A DNA stretch of 64,000 nt, taken from the NCBI GenBank assembly GCA_039908285.1, contig JAMOBE010000002.1:26293-90292 (forward strand). The letters run 5' to 3'. This document shows positions 38,277 through 45,861 of this stretch, in pieces. This stretch comes from JAMOBE01 sp039908285. Lineage in GTDB: Bacteria; Pseudomonadota; Alphaproteobacteria; Rhodospirillales; Rhodospirillaceae. The stretch's first letter is position 1. Each line of letters starts with the position of its first letter. The notes below the pieces were generated by a model. It ran no database searches and had not been told where the DNA came from. It saw only the letters and a program-made list of their open reading frames with translations. Position numbers and translations under genes: made by a program.

Positions 38277-38918
38277 TCAGACAGCCTCGACCGCTTCGAT
38301 GAAGGCGCGAATTTTGGCCGCACTCTTCACGCCGGGGCGCTCCTCGACACCGGAGGAGACGTCCACCGCCGTGGCGCCGCTTTGCCGGATGGCCTCGGCG
38401 ACGTTGGCTGGCGTGAGACCGCCCGCCAGCATCCACGGCAACGGCCAGTCCCGGCCCCGCAGCAGCGACCAGTCGAAGGACACCGCATTGCCCCCGGGCC
38501 GGGTCGCGCCGGCGGGCGGCCTGGCGTCGAACAGCAGCCAGTCCGCGACGTCGCAATACGCCTCGGCGGCGGCCAGGTCGGCGGCGGTGGCGACGGGGAT
38601 CATCTTCATCGCCGCGATGGCCCACTCCTGGCGGATCGCGTCGACCCGCTCCGGCGACTCGGTCCCATGGAGCTGTACCAGGTCGAGACGAACCTCCCGC
38701 AGCACCTGCTCCAGCAGGGCGTCGTCGGGATCGACGAACAGACCAACCCTGGTCACGTCACCGGGCAACTGATCGACCAGTTCAGCCGCAATGGAGGCGG
38801 TGACGGCCCGGGGCGACGGTGGAAAGAACACCAGTCCGACCAAGTCGGCGCCCTCGCCAACCGCCGCCTCCATCCCGTCCTCGTCGGTGATGCCGCAGAT
38901 CTTGACCAGGATGGACAT
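38277..38918 (-). CDS. trpF: Phosphoribosylanthranilate isomerase
   Basis: A 213-aa TIM-barrel enzyme of tryptophan biosynthesis. Motifs: VKICGITDEDG with the catalytic Cys, GLVFFPPSPRAVT, RVGLFVDPDD with the catalytic Asp, VQLHGTESPE, and the phosphate site AGGLTPANV near 165. The usual trpB/trpA neighbours are absent; moaB lies 6 bp upstream. Confidence 0.95.
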   Translation of the reverse strand: MSILVKICGITDEDGMEAAVGEGADLVGLVFFPPSPRAVTASIAAELVDQLPGDVTRVGLFVDPDDALLEQVLREVRLDLVQLHGTESPERVDAIRQEWAIAAMKMIPVATAADLAAAEAYCDVADWLLFDARPPAGATRPGGNAVSFDWSLLRGRDWPLPWMLAGGLTPANVAEAIRQSGATAVDVSSGVEERPGVKSAAKIRAFIEAVEAV

Positions 38919-38924
38919 GGGCCC

Positions 38925-39461
38925 CTACGTCAGGTGTTCCTTGAGGCGGGGCATCATCTCGACGAGATTGCACGGGCGGTGGCGGCTGTCGAGCTGCCAT
39001 CTGAGGATGCCATCCCAGGCGTCCTTGCAGGCGCCAGTCGAGCCGGGGACCGCGAACAGATAGGTGCCGTTGGCGACACCACCGACGGCGCGGGACTGGA
39101 TGGTGGAGGTGCCGATCTTTTCATAGCTCTGCTGGCGGAACAGCTCGCCGAAGCCCGGGATCTCCTTCTCGATCACCAGCGCGAAGGCCTCGGGCGTCAC
39201 GTCGCGCCCGGTGAGACCGGTGCCACCGGTGGTGATCACCACCTCGACCCCCGGATCGGCGATCCACTCCTTGAGCCTGGCGGCGATCCGCTCGCGGTCG
39301 TCGATGACGATGTCCCGGCCGGCCAGGATGTGCCCGGCCGCGGCGATGCGGTCCACCAGGGCCTGGCCGGAGGTATCGGTCTCCAGCGTCCGGGTGTCCG
39401 ACACCGTCAGCACGGCGACGCGAACGGCAAGAAACGGTCGGCTGTCGTCAATTCCCGGCAT
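38925..39461 (-). CDS. moaB: MoaB-type molybdenum cofactor biosynthesis protein
   Basis: A 178-aa MoaB/Mog-family protein for molybdopterin adenylylation. It shows VAVLTVSDTRTLETDTSG, VVITTGGTGLTGRDVTPEA, and the C-terminal FAVPGSTGACKDAWDGIL followed by RPCNLVEMMPRL. The start MPGIDDSRP overlaps the end of the lytic transglycosylase gene by 14 bp, indicating coupling. Confidence 0.95.
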   Translation of the reverse strand: MPGIDDSRPFLAVRVAVLTVSDTRTLETDTSGQALVDRIAAAGHILAGRDIVIDDRERIAARLKEWIADPGVEVVITTGGTGLTGRDVTPEAFALVIEKEIPGFGELFRQQSYEKIGTSTIQSRAVGGVANGTYLFAVPGSTGACKDAWDGILRWQLDSRHRPCNLVEMMPRLKEHLT

Positions 39462-41325
39462 TTTCGGCCACCACCCGCGACTGGTCGTCAAGCTGGACGT
39501 AGTAGGGCCAGTCGCCGCTCGCCATGGCGTCCAGCGACGGAGTCGGCTGGTTTAGCCGCATGCAGTACATCCAGAAATTGGTCAGCACCCGCTCGACGAA
39601 CATGCGCGTCTCGGCGAAGGGCATGCTTTCCATGTAGAGAAGGGGGTCGTCGTTGTGGGCGATGTGCTTCTCCCACTTCACCAGATTGCCAGGGCCAGCG
39701 TTGTAGGCGGCCACCATCTTCAAAAGGTTGCCGTTGATGGCCGGGTCTTCCAGCAGGTGCTCGAGATAGCGCTGCCCCAGCATCAGATTGGTCTCGGGCT
39801 CGTAGAGCCTGGCCCGGCCCGCCTGGCCCTGGCCGGTGCTGCGGGCGATGAACGAGGCGGTGGAGGGCAGAAGCTGCATCAGGCCGAGGGCCCCGGAGGG
39901 ACTGGTGGCACCGGGATTGAAACCGGACTCCTGGCGCACGAACGCCAGAACCAGCGCCCGGTCAATGCGCCAGCCGCCGTTCGGGCGCCAGGATGGCACG
40001 GGATAGCGGGCGGCGTCGTTGCTCCGTCCGTCATCCTCGTCTTGGACACCGGCCAGGCTGATGGCCAGGGCCGGCATGTTGGCCTGCTGGGCGAGGGCCA
40101 CCACGGCGCGGGCCTCGCCTTCGGAGGCGGTGGGGTAGACCTTGCGCAGCTGCCGCTCCGCCTTCACCGTCTGGCCGACCTGGACCAGGCCGAGGGCCCG
40201 CCGGCCGCTGGGCGACTCCTGCAAAAGGTCCACGTCGCTGGCGGTCAGGTGACCGGCGTCCCAGTCGAAGCGGATCTCGAGGCCGAGGGCCCGCCGGGCC
40301 AGCAGGCCATAGAAGGTGCGCGGCTGCTGGGCCGCGATGTCCAGCCAGCCGTTCACCACCTCGGGGCGGCGGGCCTTCAGGTTGGAGCGGGCCGCCCAGT
40401 AGGCGCCGGCGGCCACCATCCAGCTCGACGCCTTCGGGCTGCGGGCCAGGGACTCGAAGTGGCGGCGCGCCTGATCCATCCGCCCCTTGCGCCAGGCGGC
40501 GAGGCCGGCGGTCCACTGGGCCAGGGGCACCTTGTTGCCCGAGCGCGCCTCGGCGGAGGCGGCCGACTTCAACGCCTGATCGTCCTGTCCGTCGAGGAAG
40601 TAGGCGAAGCTCAGGAGGCTGCGCATCTGGTCGATGTCGCCGTGATTGAGCAGCTTCTTCGTCTCGTCGGCATCGAGGATGGCCTGGGCCTTGTCGGTGG
40701 TCCCACGCGACAGGAGATGGCGGAACCTGCTGCGGATCGTGTCCACCTGCTTCTTCTGTGCCTCCGACAGATGGCGGTAGGACCCACGGGAGTCGCTCCC
40801 CCAACGGGTTCCGTCACCGCCGCCACCGCCGCCGAACAGGTAGCCGCTGAGGGGCGACTCGATCTCGGCCTTCTTGCCGCCGCGCTGCCGGGCGAGGGCG
40901 TGGATGGCCTCGGCGTCCGGATGGTCCGGGTAGTCCTCCATCCACCGCTGCAGCTCGGGGAAGCCGGCCCGGTAGCCCTTCTGCGACAGGAAGCGCTGGG
41001 CCAGCACGTCGCCCATGAGGGTATCCTCGTCCAGGCGCCGGATGATCTGGTCCGCCGCCGCCCAGTTGCCCGCCTCCTGGAGACGGAAGATGTCGCGATA
41101 GGCCGCCTCGTCGGCGGCGGAAAGGATCTTGGGGAGATCCCTGGTGGCGACCGTCGCCGGCCTTGCCGCGACCTGGTCCGACGGCAGAACCGTCTCGTTC
41201 CATGGCGACCACTCGAGAGAGCCGTCGTTGCTGGCGCGGGCCGGAGCCGCGACGGCACACACGCCCGCCAGCAGCAACCCGCACACCTGAGCGATGGTCC
41301 GTTTCATCCCCATGAGGCGCTTCAT
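39448..41325 (-). CDS. slt: Soluble lytic murein transglycosylase
   Basis: A 625-aa periplasmic enzyme that cleaves peptidoglycan to anhydromuropeptides. There is a signal peptide (MKRLMGMKRTIAQVCGLLLA..ARA). A long helical superhelix follows (about 60-440). The SLT domain begins near 455 with the catalytic Glu in FVRQESGFNPGATSPSGALG, then LMQLLPSTA and MVAAYNAGPGN. The start is one of two nearby ATGs (41325 or 41307). It heads the slt-moaB-trpF string. Confidence 0.94.
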   Translation of the reverse strand: MKRLMGMKRTIAQVCGLLLAGVCAVAAPARASNDGSLEWSPWNETVLPSDQVAARPATVATRDLPKILSAADEAAYRDIFRLQEAGNWAAADQIIRRLDEDTLMGDVLAQRFLSQKGYRAGFPELQRWMEDYPDHPDAEAIHALARQRGGKKAEIESPLSGYLFGGGGGGDGTRWGSDSRGSYRHLSEAQKKQVDTIRSRFRHLLSRGTTDKAQAILDADETKKLLNHGDIDQMRSLLSFAYFLDGQDDQALKSAASAEARSGNKVPLAQWTAGLAAWRKGRMDQARRHFESLARSPKASSWMVAAGAYWAARSNLKARRPEVVNGWLDIAAQQPRTFYGLLARRALGLEIRFDWDAGHLTASDVDLLQESPSGRRALGLVQVGQTVKAERQLRKVYPTASEGEARAVVALAQQANMPALAISLAGVQDEDDGRSNDAARYPVPSWRPNGGWRIDRALVLAFVRQESGFNPGATSPSGALGLMQLLPSTASFIARSTGQGQAGRARLYEPETNLMLGQRYLEHLLEDPAINGNLLKMVAAYNAGPGNLVKWEKHIAHNDDPLLYMESMPFAETRMFVERVLTNFWMYCMRLNQPTPSLDAMASGDWPYYVQLDDQSRVVAENAGN

Positions 41326-41430
41326 CCGTAATAAAGTTTCAGCGCCTTGATACGTGAGGGCTCTCCCAGAAGCAAGAAAGTTTTTTGCGCACCGCAACCG
41401 GATTGTTGCAGCCGCAACAGGAACGAGGAT

Positions 41431-42576
41431 TCACGAGGACCCGGGAATCCGCGGCATCCGGAATGAAACCGTGGTGCCGACACCAGGAGTGCTGTCGATC
41501 CACAGGCGGCCGCCGTGCATTTCTATCAGGTGCTTGGCCAGTGGCAGCCCGAGGCCGGCACTGCTGTCGACACCGGAGCGGATATTGCGACCGCGTTCAA
41601 AGGGCCTGAGGATGCGCTCGATGTCCTCGGGCGCGATGCCGATGCCGGCATCACTCACCGCCACCGTCAGCGTGGTGGCGTCCGCCCGGGCCATGACCTC
41701 GACCTTGCCGCCGGACGGCGTGAACTTGATGGCATTGGACAAAAGGTTGACCATCACCTGACGCATGGCCCGCTCGTCGGCGTAGACCCGGGGCATGCCG
41801 CCGGGAACGTCGAGCGCCACCGCCACCGTCTTGTCCTCCGCCGCCCTGTGCGTCGCCCGCAGCGCGCCATTGACCACCGCCGCCGCGTCCACCATGCGCC
41901 GGTTCAGCTCATAGCGGCCAAGCTCGATCTTGGCCATGTCGAGAAGGTCATTGATCAGCAGCAGAAGGTGGCGTCCGCTGTCGCTGATGTCGCGGGCGTA
42001 CTCCTGGTACTTGTCGGACCCGAGAGGCCCGAACACCTGCTCCACCAGCATCTCGGCGAAGCCGATGATGGCGTTGAGGGGGGTGCGCAATTCATGGCTC
42101 ATGCGCGACAGGAACTCGGACTTGGCGCGGTTCGCGGCCTCCGCCGCCTCTCGGCTGCGGGCGAACTCGGCCTCGGCATCCTTGATGATGGTGATGTCCG
42201 ACCAGCAGATCATGTCGCAGGGCACGGCCCCGTCGTCGAAGGGCTCGATGGACAGCCTGATCCAGCCCTGGCCGAGCCGCAGCGTCAGGTCGCGCACCCG
42301 CCCGCCGTCCTTGCGCAGCGCCTCGCGCAGGCAGGCGGTCGCCTCGGGATCGTCGGCGAGCAGGGCCGTCACCGGCTGGCCGATCGGGTCGCCACCGAGC
42401 AGGGGCTCGAGAGCGCCGCGGGCCGCCGCATTGGCAAAAAGAAGGGTATTGTCGGCATGACGGGCGATCAGGAGCGGCTGGCCGATGGCGGCGGCCGCGG
42501 CGGCAAACCGGCCGTCCCCCACCTTCGCTGCGGCCGCATCGGCCGCACCGCTCGTTTCTGAACCCGTCTTGACCAT
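41431..42576 (-). CDS. Soluble PAS-HisKA histidine kinase
   Basis: A 381-aa cytoplasmic kinase. A PAS domain (about 28-135) is followed by HisKA with His near 160 in RMSHELRTPLNAIIG. The HATPase has VNLLSNAIKFTPSGG, VSDAGIGIAPEDI and SAGLGLPLAKHLIEMHGG. There are no membrane segments or receiver. It is an orphan with no partner regulator adjacent, and is closely similar in its kinase core to the membrane kinase at 34245-37139. Confidence 0.92.
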   Translation of the reverse strand: MVKTGSETSGAADAAAAKVGDGRFAAAAAAIGQPLLIARHADNTLLFANAAARGALEPLLGGDPIGQPVTALLADDPEATACLREALRKDGGRVRDLTLRLGQGWIRLSIEPFDDGAVPCDMICWSDITIIKDAEAEFARSREAAEAANRAKSEFLSRMSHELRTPLNAIIGFAEMLVEQVFGPLGSDKYQEYARDISDSGRHLLLLINDLLDMAKIELGRYELNRRMVDAAAVVNGALRATHRAAEDKTVAVALDVPGGMPRVYADERAMRQVMVNLLSNAIKFTPSGGKVEVMARADATTLTVAVSDAGIGIAPEDIERILRPFERGRNIRSGVDSSAGLGLPLAKHLIEMHGGRLWIDSTPGVGTTVSFRMPRIPGSS

Positions 42577-42702
42577 GCACCGCGCTACACCGCCGCCGGG
42601 ACGTCCCAGTCCCCCAAGGGTGAAATAGTCTCATGAGCCTGCCGCACAGGGCAAGTCATTTGGCCCGAAGGCAATCGGGTGAAGGGAGAACCGCCATCTT
42701 CA

Positions 42703-42827
42703 CTCCCTCTCCCCCCTCTTCCGGGGGGAGAGGGCCGGGGTGAGGGGGGGGCAACCGGCACCATTTCGGGAGCTTCTCCCCCCTCTCACCCAACCCTCTC
42801 CCCCCGGAAGAGGGGGGAGAGGGCTTT
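42703..42827 (-). repeat. Palindromic repeat copy C (intergenic)
   Basis: A complete copy of the 125-bp family between the methyltransferase stop (42867) and the histidine kinase start (42576). Both arms read CCCTCTCCCCCC(T)CTTCCGGGG-like palindromes. Orientation is the same as A, B and D, but it is not inside a recognised gene. Confidence 0.85.
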
Positions 42828-42866
42828 TGATTAGGTTCACCCGATTGCCCTGCCTGAAGCATTATT

Positions 42867-43667
42867 TTACCGCCGCCTTGCGATCCACACCTGCTGGTTT
42901 CCATAGGCCGGAGGCGAGCCGTGAAAGTCCGAGGCCTCGCTTTCCACGGCAAAGCCCTCGAGGTCGAGGAGGTGGCGCATTTCATAGCGGAAAATCCACC
43001 TGAGGCTGTGGACCTCCTCCTCCACCAGAACCGGCGTCCCGTCGGCGGCCACGGCGGTGAACCGCCAGACCTCGGTCAGCCGCTGGGCTACCGGGTCGTT
43101 GACCCGCCGCAGGATGTCGACCCGGATGGTCCCGTCGCCGGAGGGCACCGCCGGCAGGGAGACGACCGAGTCGTCGACTCCGGGGCGGATGGCCTCGTAC
43201 CGGGGGTCGAACAGGTCGGCGGCCAGCCGGCCTCCCGGCTCCAGGTGCCCGCGGATGCAGGCCAGGGCCGACCGCTGGTCGTGTACCGTCAAAAGCTCCT
43301 GGAAGGAGCGGAAGGGAACGAGGACCAGGGCGAAGCGGCGGCCAAGGTCGAAGTCGGTCATGTCCCCCTGTTCGAAGCCGAGTCGCGCCTGCACCGGCCC
43401 GGTGGCCCGCGCCCGCGCGGCCTCGGCCTGGGCCAGCATGGCCGGGGCGAGATCCAGGCCCACCACCTCCACTCCGGCCTCGGCGATGGCCAGCGCCACC
43501 CGCCCGGTGCCGCACCCAAGCTCCAGCACCGGCCCGCCCGACTCGACGGCCAGGGCGACATAGAACGGCAGGTGATCCTCGAACAGGGTCGCGTCCAGGG
43601 CCGCCCGCGCATCATAGGACCGCACGTTGAGGCTATCCTGGAAGTAGAATCGGGGCAGCGGCGGCAT
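42867..43667 (-). CDS. SAM-dependent methyltransferase
   Basis: A 266-aa class I methyltransferase. Motif I VLELGCGTGRVALAIAEAG near 47, VVGLDLAPAMLAQAEAAR, the post-motif FEQGDMTDFDL, and a C-terminal half (RWIFRYEMRHLLDLEGF) are seen. The substrate cannot be told. It is divergent from the small gene at 43735. Confidence 0.88.
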   Translation of the reverse strand: MPPLPRFYFQDSLNVRSYDARAALDATLFEDHLPFYVALAVESGGPVLELGCGTGRVALAIAEAGVEVVGLDLAPAMLAQAEAARARATGPVQARLGFEQGDMTDFDLGRRFALVLVPFRSFQELLTVHDQRSALACIRGHLEPGGRLAADLFDPRYEAIRPGVDDSVVSLPAVPSGDGTIRVDILRRVNDPVAQRLTEVWRFTAVAADGTPVLVEEEVHSLRWIFRYEMRHLLDLEGFAVESEASDFHGSPPAYGNQQVWIARRR

Positions 43668-43734
43668 GGCGGTCCTTGCGGCGGCAAATCGGGCTCTGCT
43701 AGCCTAGCGGCGAACCTGCTGAGAGGGAACGGGC

Positions 43735-44157
43735 ATGGCGTCCATGACGGTCGAGAACGTGGAGGGAGGCCGTCTGGTGCGGTCGCCGGTGGCTGGCCGT
43801 CTGGTGGTCGGCATGAAGGCCGTGCGTATTGGCAAGGACTTCATCAATCATTACTTCGTGCCCCTCGATCCGCCGCCGGACGGGTCGCTGACCCTGGTGT
43901 ACGTGGACTACCAGGCGTCGATGGAGGACTGCCATTCCGCCTTCTCGCTCCGCCTCGATCCCGTGACGGACGCCATGGCTCCCGGAGTGGGACAGGTGCT
44001 GTCCAACGACAGCGGCCGGTTCCTGAAGATCCAGGATCCGATCAAGGGGGCGATGTCGCTGGGCTACGTCGACCTGCTGAACGGCGAAATCCGCCGCCGC
44101 CAGGAACACGGCATCACCGGGGTGTTCACCCTGCGCCTCAGCCTTACCGGCTCCTGA
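43735..44157 (+). CDS. Hypothetical protein (140 aa)
   Basis: A compact, probably beta-rich soluble protein with no signal peptide. It shows KAVRIGKDFINHYFVPLDPP, SLTLVYVDYQASMEDCHS and ITGVFTLRLSLTG. GAGAGGGAA precedes the ATG. The family is not recognised. Its stop is 17 bp from the stop of the convergent gene at 44175. Confidence 0.72.
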   Translation: MASMTVENVEGGRLVRSPVAGRLVVGMKAVRIGKDFINHYFVPLDPPPDGSLTLVYVDYQASMEDCHSAFSLRLDPVTDAMAPGVGQVLSNDSGRFLKIQDPIKGAMSLGYVDLLNGEIRRRQEHGITGVFTLRLSLTGS

Positions 44158-44174
44158 CGAGAGATGAACCATCA

Positions 44175-44909
44175 TCACCCATATTTCCGGAACAACCGCG
44201 CATAGGCCGGCCGGATCGCCTTCGCCGCCCGAAGCATCGCCGCGCGATCGCTGCCGGAGAGGGAGTCGTGCAGGGCCTCGATGACCGTGTCCAGGGCATC
44301 GACCAGCGACTTGAACTCGTCGTCGATGGCAAGGTGGGTCGGTGCGTCGCGGCGCATCGCCCCGACCAGGTAGAGAAGCACCGCCGTCTGTTCCCGCAGG
44401 ACCCCCCTCTGGCGCCCATCGATGCGCGCGAAGTCCGAGTCGATCACGCCTTCCATCTGTTCATGGAAAGCCACCAGGCGATCGCCGAAGCCGATAATCC
44501 CGTTGCGCCGGCGCAGATCGGCCATGACGTCGCGAATTTCCTCGAGGCTGTGGCGCGCCTCCTCGATGTCGCCGCGGCCGAGACTGCTCCGGGCGTCCTC
44601 GGCCATGTCGCGGACGGCGTCCAGGGTCCCGGTCCACTCCGGGTCCTCCGAATAGTGGGGCGGCGGCGCGCCGGAATAGGCCTTCACCACCGCCGCCCAT
44701 CCCTCGATGAAACCACCGACGGCCGCGGTGGCCGCCTGACGGTCACCGGCCTCGGCGGCCAGCAGGGCGGTCCGGTACTGGGCATAGACCTCGCGCAGGC
44801 GCCCCTCGAACTCGGCGATCGGCCCGGCCCCGGCCGATAGTGATCCAGCCGATAGCGATACCGCCACCATCATGACGACCGCAGCCAGAGCGCCGGCCAT
44901 TCCACGCAT
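44175..44909 (-). CDS. Putative periplasmic helical protein
   Basis: A 244-aa precursor with a signal peptide (MRGMAGALAAVVMMVAVSLS.. SAGAG). The mature part is predominantly helical with repeated Arg/Glu-rich helices, including FEGRLREVYAQYRTALLAAE and FGDRLVAFHEQMEGVIDSDF. The second half could be a four-helix sensor-like bundle. No family is assigned. The start MRGMAG is chosen for its signal-peptide context; it is divergent from chpT. Confidence 0.72.
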   Translation of the reverse strand: MRGMAGALAAVVMMVAVSLSAGSLSAGAGPIAEFEGRLREVYAQYRTALLAAEAGDRQAATAAVGGFIEGWAAVVKAYSGAPPPHYSEDPEWTGTLDAVRDMAEDARSSLGRGDIEEARHSLEEIRDVMADLRRRNGIIGFGDRLVAFHEQMEGVIDSDFARIDGRQRGVLREQTAVLLYLVGAMRRDAPTHLAIDDEFKSLVDALDTVIEALHDSLSGSDRAAMLRAAKAIRPAYARLFRKYG

Positions 44910-45042
44910 GCAAACCCCCAGCGATCGTCCCCCGCGTCCGAGGATCCGACCTGACCTCCCCGACGTCAAGTGGCTATTCCCTGTCGTCAACGGCGCCGTC
45001 TGGCCCTATACTTGAGGTCGTCGTAAGGAGGAAGACGCTCCG

Positions 45043-45714
45043 ATGGACCCGTTGGCGGACGATGGCGACCTGGAGATTGCCGAGCTGGTGTGCGCCTGGA
45101 TGTGCCATGCGCTGGCCGGCTCGATCGGCGCGGTCCTGAACGGGCTCGAACTCCTGAAGGAGGACCCGGGGCTCGCCGCCGAGACCGTGTCGCTGATGGA
45201 TGACAGCGCCAATGCCGCGTCGCGCCGGCTCAAGTTCTTCCGCGCCGCCCTCGGGCGGCCGGGGGACCGGCCGGTGGACGCCGACGCGGCCCGGCGGCTC
45301 CTGGCCGAGTATCTGGCCGCCTCGCGAAGCGCCGCCGTGGCGGTCCAGGTGGACTGGCTCGAGGGCCGGGACGGCGCGATGATGACGCCTCACGTGGCGC
45401 AGGTGGCCCTCGGGCTCGGCCTGGTGGCGTCGGAGTGCCTGCCCCGCGACGGGCGGATCACGGTACGGGCGGCGGGAAAAACCATCGCCGTCACCGCCAC
45501 CGGCCAGGGTGCCCGCCTGGACGAGGCCACCGCGGCCGCCCTGGCCCTGCACCGCGACGGGCTTGGCGTGCGCGCCGTGCCGGCCTATTTCGTCGCCCGG
45601 GCGACCCGCCGGCTCGGGGGCGATCTGGTGCTGGAGCGGGCAACGGACCGCATCGAAATGACCGCCTCTCCCCTGACGCCCATCCCGGTTGATGATGGCC
45701 GGCAAAGAATTTGA
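45043..45714 (+). CDS. chpT: ChpT histidine phosphotransferase
   Basis: A 223-aa dimeric phosphotransferase. The N-terminal dimerisation helix carries the phosphorylatable His22 in WMCHALAGSIGAVLNGLELL. The C-terminal degenerate Bergerat-type fold contains LGLGLVASECLPRDGRITV. In alphaproteobacteria ChpT relays phosphate from the hybrid kinase CckA to CtrA and CpdR. Here it lies about 150 bp upstream of cheA, a context that may connect it with the chemotaxis operon. GTAAGGAGG precedes the ATG. Confidence 0.88.
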   Translation: MDPLADDGDLEIAELVCAWMCHALAGSIGAVLNGLELLKEDPGLAAETVSLMDDSANAASRRLKFFRAALGRPGDRPVDADAARRLLAEYLAASRSAAVAVQVDWLEGRDGAMMTPHVAQVALGLGLVASECLPRDGRITVRAAGKTIAVTATGQGARLDEATAAALALHRDGLGVRAVPAYFVARATRRLGGDLVLERATDRIEMTASPLTPIPVDDGRQRI

Positions 45715-45861
45715 TCCGGGACCGCAAGCTCTCTGTAGCCGTGGTCCCGAAATTAGGGTACGTATGAGCGTACTGCGTTGGATATAGTGGGTCGACGGTG
45801 TCGGAGAATCGCCGTCGAAAAACCCGTAACCCGGTAGCGGCCAGGCCTTGGAGGGGGAGTC

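Noticed and set aside
42656..42985. 109-aa minus-strand frame containing repeat copy C
   Set aside because: Its first part is out of frame with the methyltransferase, whose true frame and stop at 42867 are clear; the rest is the repeat.
45770..45790. TATAGT upstream of cheA as a promoter -10 element
   Set aside because: No -35 match at the proper spacing.
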